Of a stretch of 64,000 nucleotides of DNA, positions 60,725-64,000 are shown in pieces. Each line of letters opens with the position of its first letter. Position 1 is the first letter of the stretch. Both the position numbers and the translations under genes were made by a program. The stretch is from Brucella grignonensis (GTDB lineage Bacteria > Pseudomonadota > Alphaproteobacteria > Rhizobiales > Rhizobiaceae): contig NZ_NNRL01000159.1 in the NCBI RefSeq assembly GCF_002252505.1, positions 222,633 through 286,632 of the forward strand. The letters are read 5' to 3'. Below the pieces are notes generated by a model. The model saw nothing but the letters and a program-made list of their open reading frames with translations. It made no database searches and had not been told where the DNA came from.

Positions 60725-60957
60725 CCACGGCCTCCGCCAGCCACCGCTTGCTCAATTTCGTGCAATCGGCGCTGCTGCGTGGCGCAGACGAACCTGTGCC
60801 GTTTCGTCATGTAGGCGCGCTTTTCCACTATGTGGAGCCTAGCGGGATGGTTCTTGCAGCTGGCATCCTGCAACGCGTGGTTCTGGAGCCGGAAGCGGAT
60901 TTCCTTCGAGATCCTCGCCTTGCCGGTCACCGTCTTGAATGTCCGGCGCAGGTCCTT
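60685..60957 (-). pseudogene. Tyrosine integrase C-terminal remnant
   Basis: Open from a TGA near 60960: KDLRRTFKTVTGKARISKEI and RFRLQNHALQD match the box-II region (R..H-like DLRRTFKT, NHALQD) of phage/ICE tyrosine integrases. It continues VEKRAYMTKRHRF. The segment that should carry the catalytic Tyr (usually SSKHYDRW) reads SCKNHPARL. No N-terminal part. A dead attachment relic. Confidence 0.6.
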
Positions 60958-61001
60958 GCCTCAAATTTAGCAAGGAAGACGTCCACGAAACATCGGGCTA
61001 T

Positions 61002-61511
61002 TCACCTTCCAGCCTCACGGAGCGACGCAGCAATATCGCTGATCGAGCGAAACAGGACCAGTTCATCATCTCTGGTAGGCTCAAATCCTCGGCGCCGCCA
61101 GAATTCGGCAGCCTCCCCGTCGACGGCGTTGACCATCAATGCCCGCCCACCGATCAGCGATGCGGCCTGAACGCAGCGTTGGAGGGCATGCTTCACAAGG
61201 CCAGTCCCGATGCCCACCCCGGCGGAGCCGATGTCGGTCGCGAGCTGACCAAGCAGCATGCAGGGAATTGGATTAGGCGGCTGCCCCGTCCGGATGGAGC
61301 GCGGTAGCACCGATGGCACAACGGCTATTGGTGCAAGGCCGTAATATCCCACCACACGCCCTGCCTCATGCACGACGAGAACGGCGGTAAAGCCCTTCTG
61401 CTGATTGGAGAGCGCTCGGGTTTTCAGCCAGTGGTCGAGCGTCGGCTTGCCACAGGAAAACTGGGAAACATCCTGGTCGGCGGAAAGCGGCTCGGGTCCT
61501 GAAAGCAGCAA
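61002..61511 (-). CDS. TacT-like GNAT toxin
   Basis: 169 aa. LLSGPEPLSADQDVSQFSCG, DHWLKTRALSNQQKGFTAVL, GIGTGLVKHALQRC and DGEAAEFWRRRGF match GNAT toxins that acetylate aminoacyl-tRNA and stop translation. It lies 4 bp after its DUF1778 antitoxin gene. Confidence 0.92.
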   Translation of the reverse strand: MLLSGPEPLSADQDVSQFSCGKPTLDHWLKTRALSNQQKGFTAVLVVHEAGRVVGYYGLAPIAVVPSVLPRSIRTGQPPNPIPCMLLGQLATDIGSAGVGIGTGLVKHALQRCVQAASLIGGRALMVNAVDGEAAEFWRRRGFEPTRDDELVLFRSISDIAASLREAGR

Positions 61512-61515
61512 GGGG

Positions 61516-61815
61516 TTACCGCTTCGCCCCGTAGCCGGGCTCCCACGGCGCAGGCCGCTTCAGCACTTCAACCATATCCGGAACAGGAGCGGCCGGGCGC
61601 GACAGCACATCCATGAACTGAGCAAAGCCTTCCGGGCTCATCCGGATCAGGCCCTGCTCCATGACGACCTCCTCGGCCGCGCGCACAGCGGCATCTCGCA
61701 CGAAATCGGTGCGCGAACGGCCGCGCAGGCTGGCGGCACGATCGATCATGGCAACATCGGCCTCGGGCAGACGCATTGAGATCGGATATTCCTTGCGTTC
61801 CGCAGTGTTGGCCAT
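61516..61815 (-). CDS. TacA-like DUF1778 antitoxin
   Basis: 99 aa from ATG at 61815. RHH N-terminus (EYPISMRLPEADVAMIDRAA, RGRSRTDFVRDAAVRAA) and a C-terminal toxin-binding tail (MSPEGFAQFMDVLSRPAAPV). Neutralises TacT and autorepresses via a palindrome just upstream. Confidence 0.92.
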   Translation of the reverse strand: MANTAERKEYPISMRLPEADVAMIDRAASLRGRSRTDFVRDAAVRAAEEVVMEQGLIRMSPEGFAQFMDVLSRPAAPVPDMVEVLKRPAPWEPGYGAKR

Positions 61816-61834
61816 GACGATTCTCCTTGGTCGG

Positions 61835-61847
61835 AAGATGGCATCTT
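61835..61847. promoter_or_regulatory. Operator candidate of the TacAT operon
   Basis: AAGATGGCATCTT, a perfect palindrome around a single G, 20 bp before the antitoxin start and within an AT-rich promoter-like stretch (61850-61876). Suited to RHH binding. Confidence 0.5.
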
Positions 61848-62072
61848 GTAGCTCTAAATACAATACGATAAAATCACATCCACAAGCAACAGCTTCCGAT
61901 GGGGTAGTATCGAGGCCAAAGATGACGGCGACAGCGATCGATTCCGACAGGTCATTTCACTATGCCACGGCACGCCAGATCACGCCGCCGCTCGCCATGA
62001 CACGCGTCGGCATACTGATCGCCGCCAAATGTTCGCCCGTAAATTCCATTGCTTATACCGGGCACGGGACCA

Positions 62073-62309
62073 ATGCTGTCAGTTATGACCTTGCGAGCCT
62101 CACAAAACATAGCAAAGATGACAGGAGCCGAGCGCGAAGCGCTGCTCGAATCTTTGCTGCTGGACGCGCCGGAGTTGACGTTTACGCCGCGCGGCAGTCC
62201 CGACCCTCGCCTTCTGCGTCTGGTCGGCATCCTGGCAAAGCAGGCGGCACGGGAATGCTTTGCCGAGGAAGTGAAGTTATCCAGGCAAAGGAGGAAGCGC
62301 ACCTCCTGA
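62073..62309 (+). CDS. Small hypothetical protein upstream of the recombinase
   Basis: 78 aa if ATG at 62073 is used; ATG at 62085 or 62118 are alternatives and no strong ribosome site decides. MTGAEREALLESLLLDAPEL and LRLVGILAKQAARECFAEEV, helical and basic at the end. 19 bp before the recombinase start. Could be a recombination directionality or regulatory partner; unproven. Region 61848-62072 otherwise shows nothing. Confidence 0.5.
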   Translation: MLSVMTLRASQNIAKMTGAEREALLESLLLDAPELTFTPRGSPDPRLLRLVGILAKQAARECFAEEVKLSRQRRKRTS

Positions 62310-62328
62310 TGCAGATGGGAGCAATGTT

Positions 62329-64000
<1,672 letters not shown>

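Overview
The window reads as alphaproteobacterial DNA (GC-rich; gene families typical of Hyphomicrobiales, Sphingomonadales and Caulobacterales mobile elements). It is almost entirely one large integrative and conjugative element (ICE) or plasmid-like element with a hitch-hiking resistance and stress region. The right edge runs into the 3' part of an initiator tRNA-Met gene, and a large serine recombinase gene ends inside that tRNA. I therefore infer that the right boundary of an element lies there. Only a LysR gene, cut by the window edge, and a TetR gene lie left of the conjugation operon.

Layout. (1) 1-1679: LysR and TetR regulators, divergent, with two near-palindromic operator candidates between them. 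(2) 1674-18869, all minus strand: a Trb-type (P-type) type IV secretion and DNA-transfer operon, with DUF2274-trbI-G-F-L-K-J-E-D-C-B, an RHH protein, the coupling protein traG, a relaxase, a lytic transglycosylase, DUF736, the traF peptidase, DUF2840 and RHH. Most neighbours overlap by 4 bp. (3) 18866-22595: parA, a plasmid-type initiator repA with iteron-like repeats inside its own coding sequence, an AlpA/HTH_17 protein, DUF2285 proteins and an XRE regulator. (4) 22915-24454: a hipBA module on the plus strand. (5) 24549-39860: the element's maintenance and establishment block: DUF736, DUF2493, a toprim protein, a giant Strawberry-notch-like methyltransferase/helicase, small conserved proteins, a 712-aa ParB, DUF2958 and the ArdC antirestriction protein. 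Four of these transcripts begin with related stem-loop leaders.

(6) 40082-41150: an AbiE-type toxin-antitoxin pair whose toxin gene is cut by a Tn7-like fragment (tnsA, 5' end of tnsB). (7) 42260-47590: foreign chromosomal-looking DNA with genes in mixed orientation (a small unknown gene trio, truncated gamma-glutamyltransferase, DUF523, GNAT, P-loop kinase, APH-like kinase). (8) 47700-55388: a Tn3-family resolvase gene and its res site, split at codon 5 by a complete 6,978-bp Tn402-like class 1 integron. The integron has both terminal repeats, a perfect 5-bp target duplication, intI1, two cassettes and tniRQBA. (9) 55676-57202: part of a second integron's 3'-conserved segment (orf5, sul1, the last bases of qacE-delta-1), joined in frame to a truncated Clp ATPase gene. 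(10) 58547-60724: a damaged MarR-like gene, two Hsp20 genes and a PsiE-like gene, resembling part of a transmissible heat-resistance locus. (11) 60685-64000: a tyrosine-integrase remnant, a TacAT-type toxin-antitoxin pair, a small ORF, the serine recombinase and the tRNA.

The backbone provides transfer (relaxase, TraG, Trb), replication and partition (RepA, ParA, ParB) and entry protection (ArdC, the Strawberry-notch MTase/helicase). Addiction modules are HipBA, TacAT and the broken AbiE pair. The cargo carries sulfonamide resistance and heat-shock functions. Several backbone genes carry single-base lesions: two Trp-to-stop changes and one +1 insertion.
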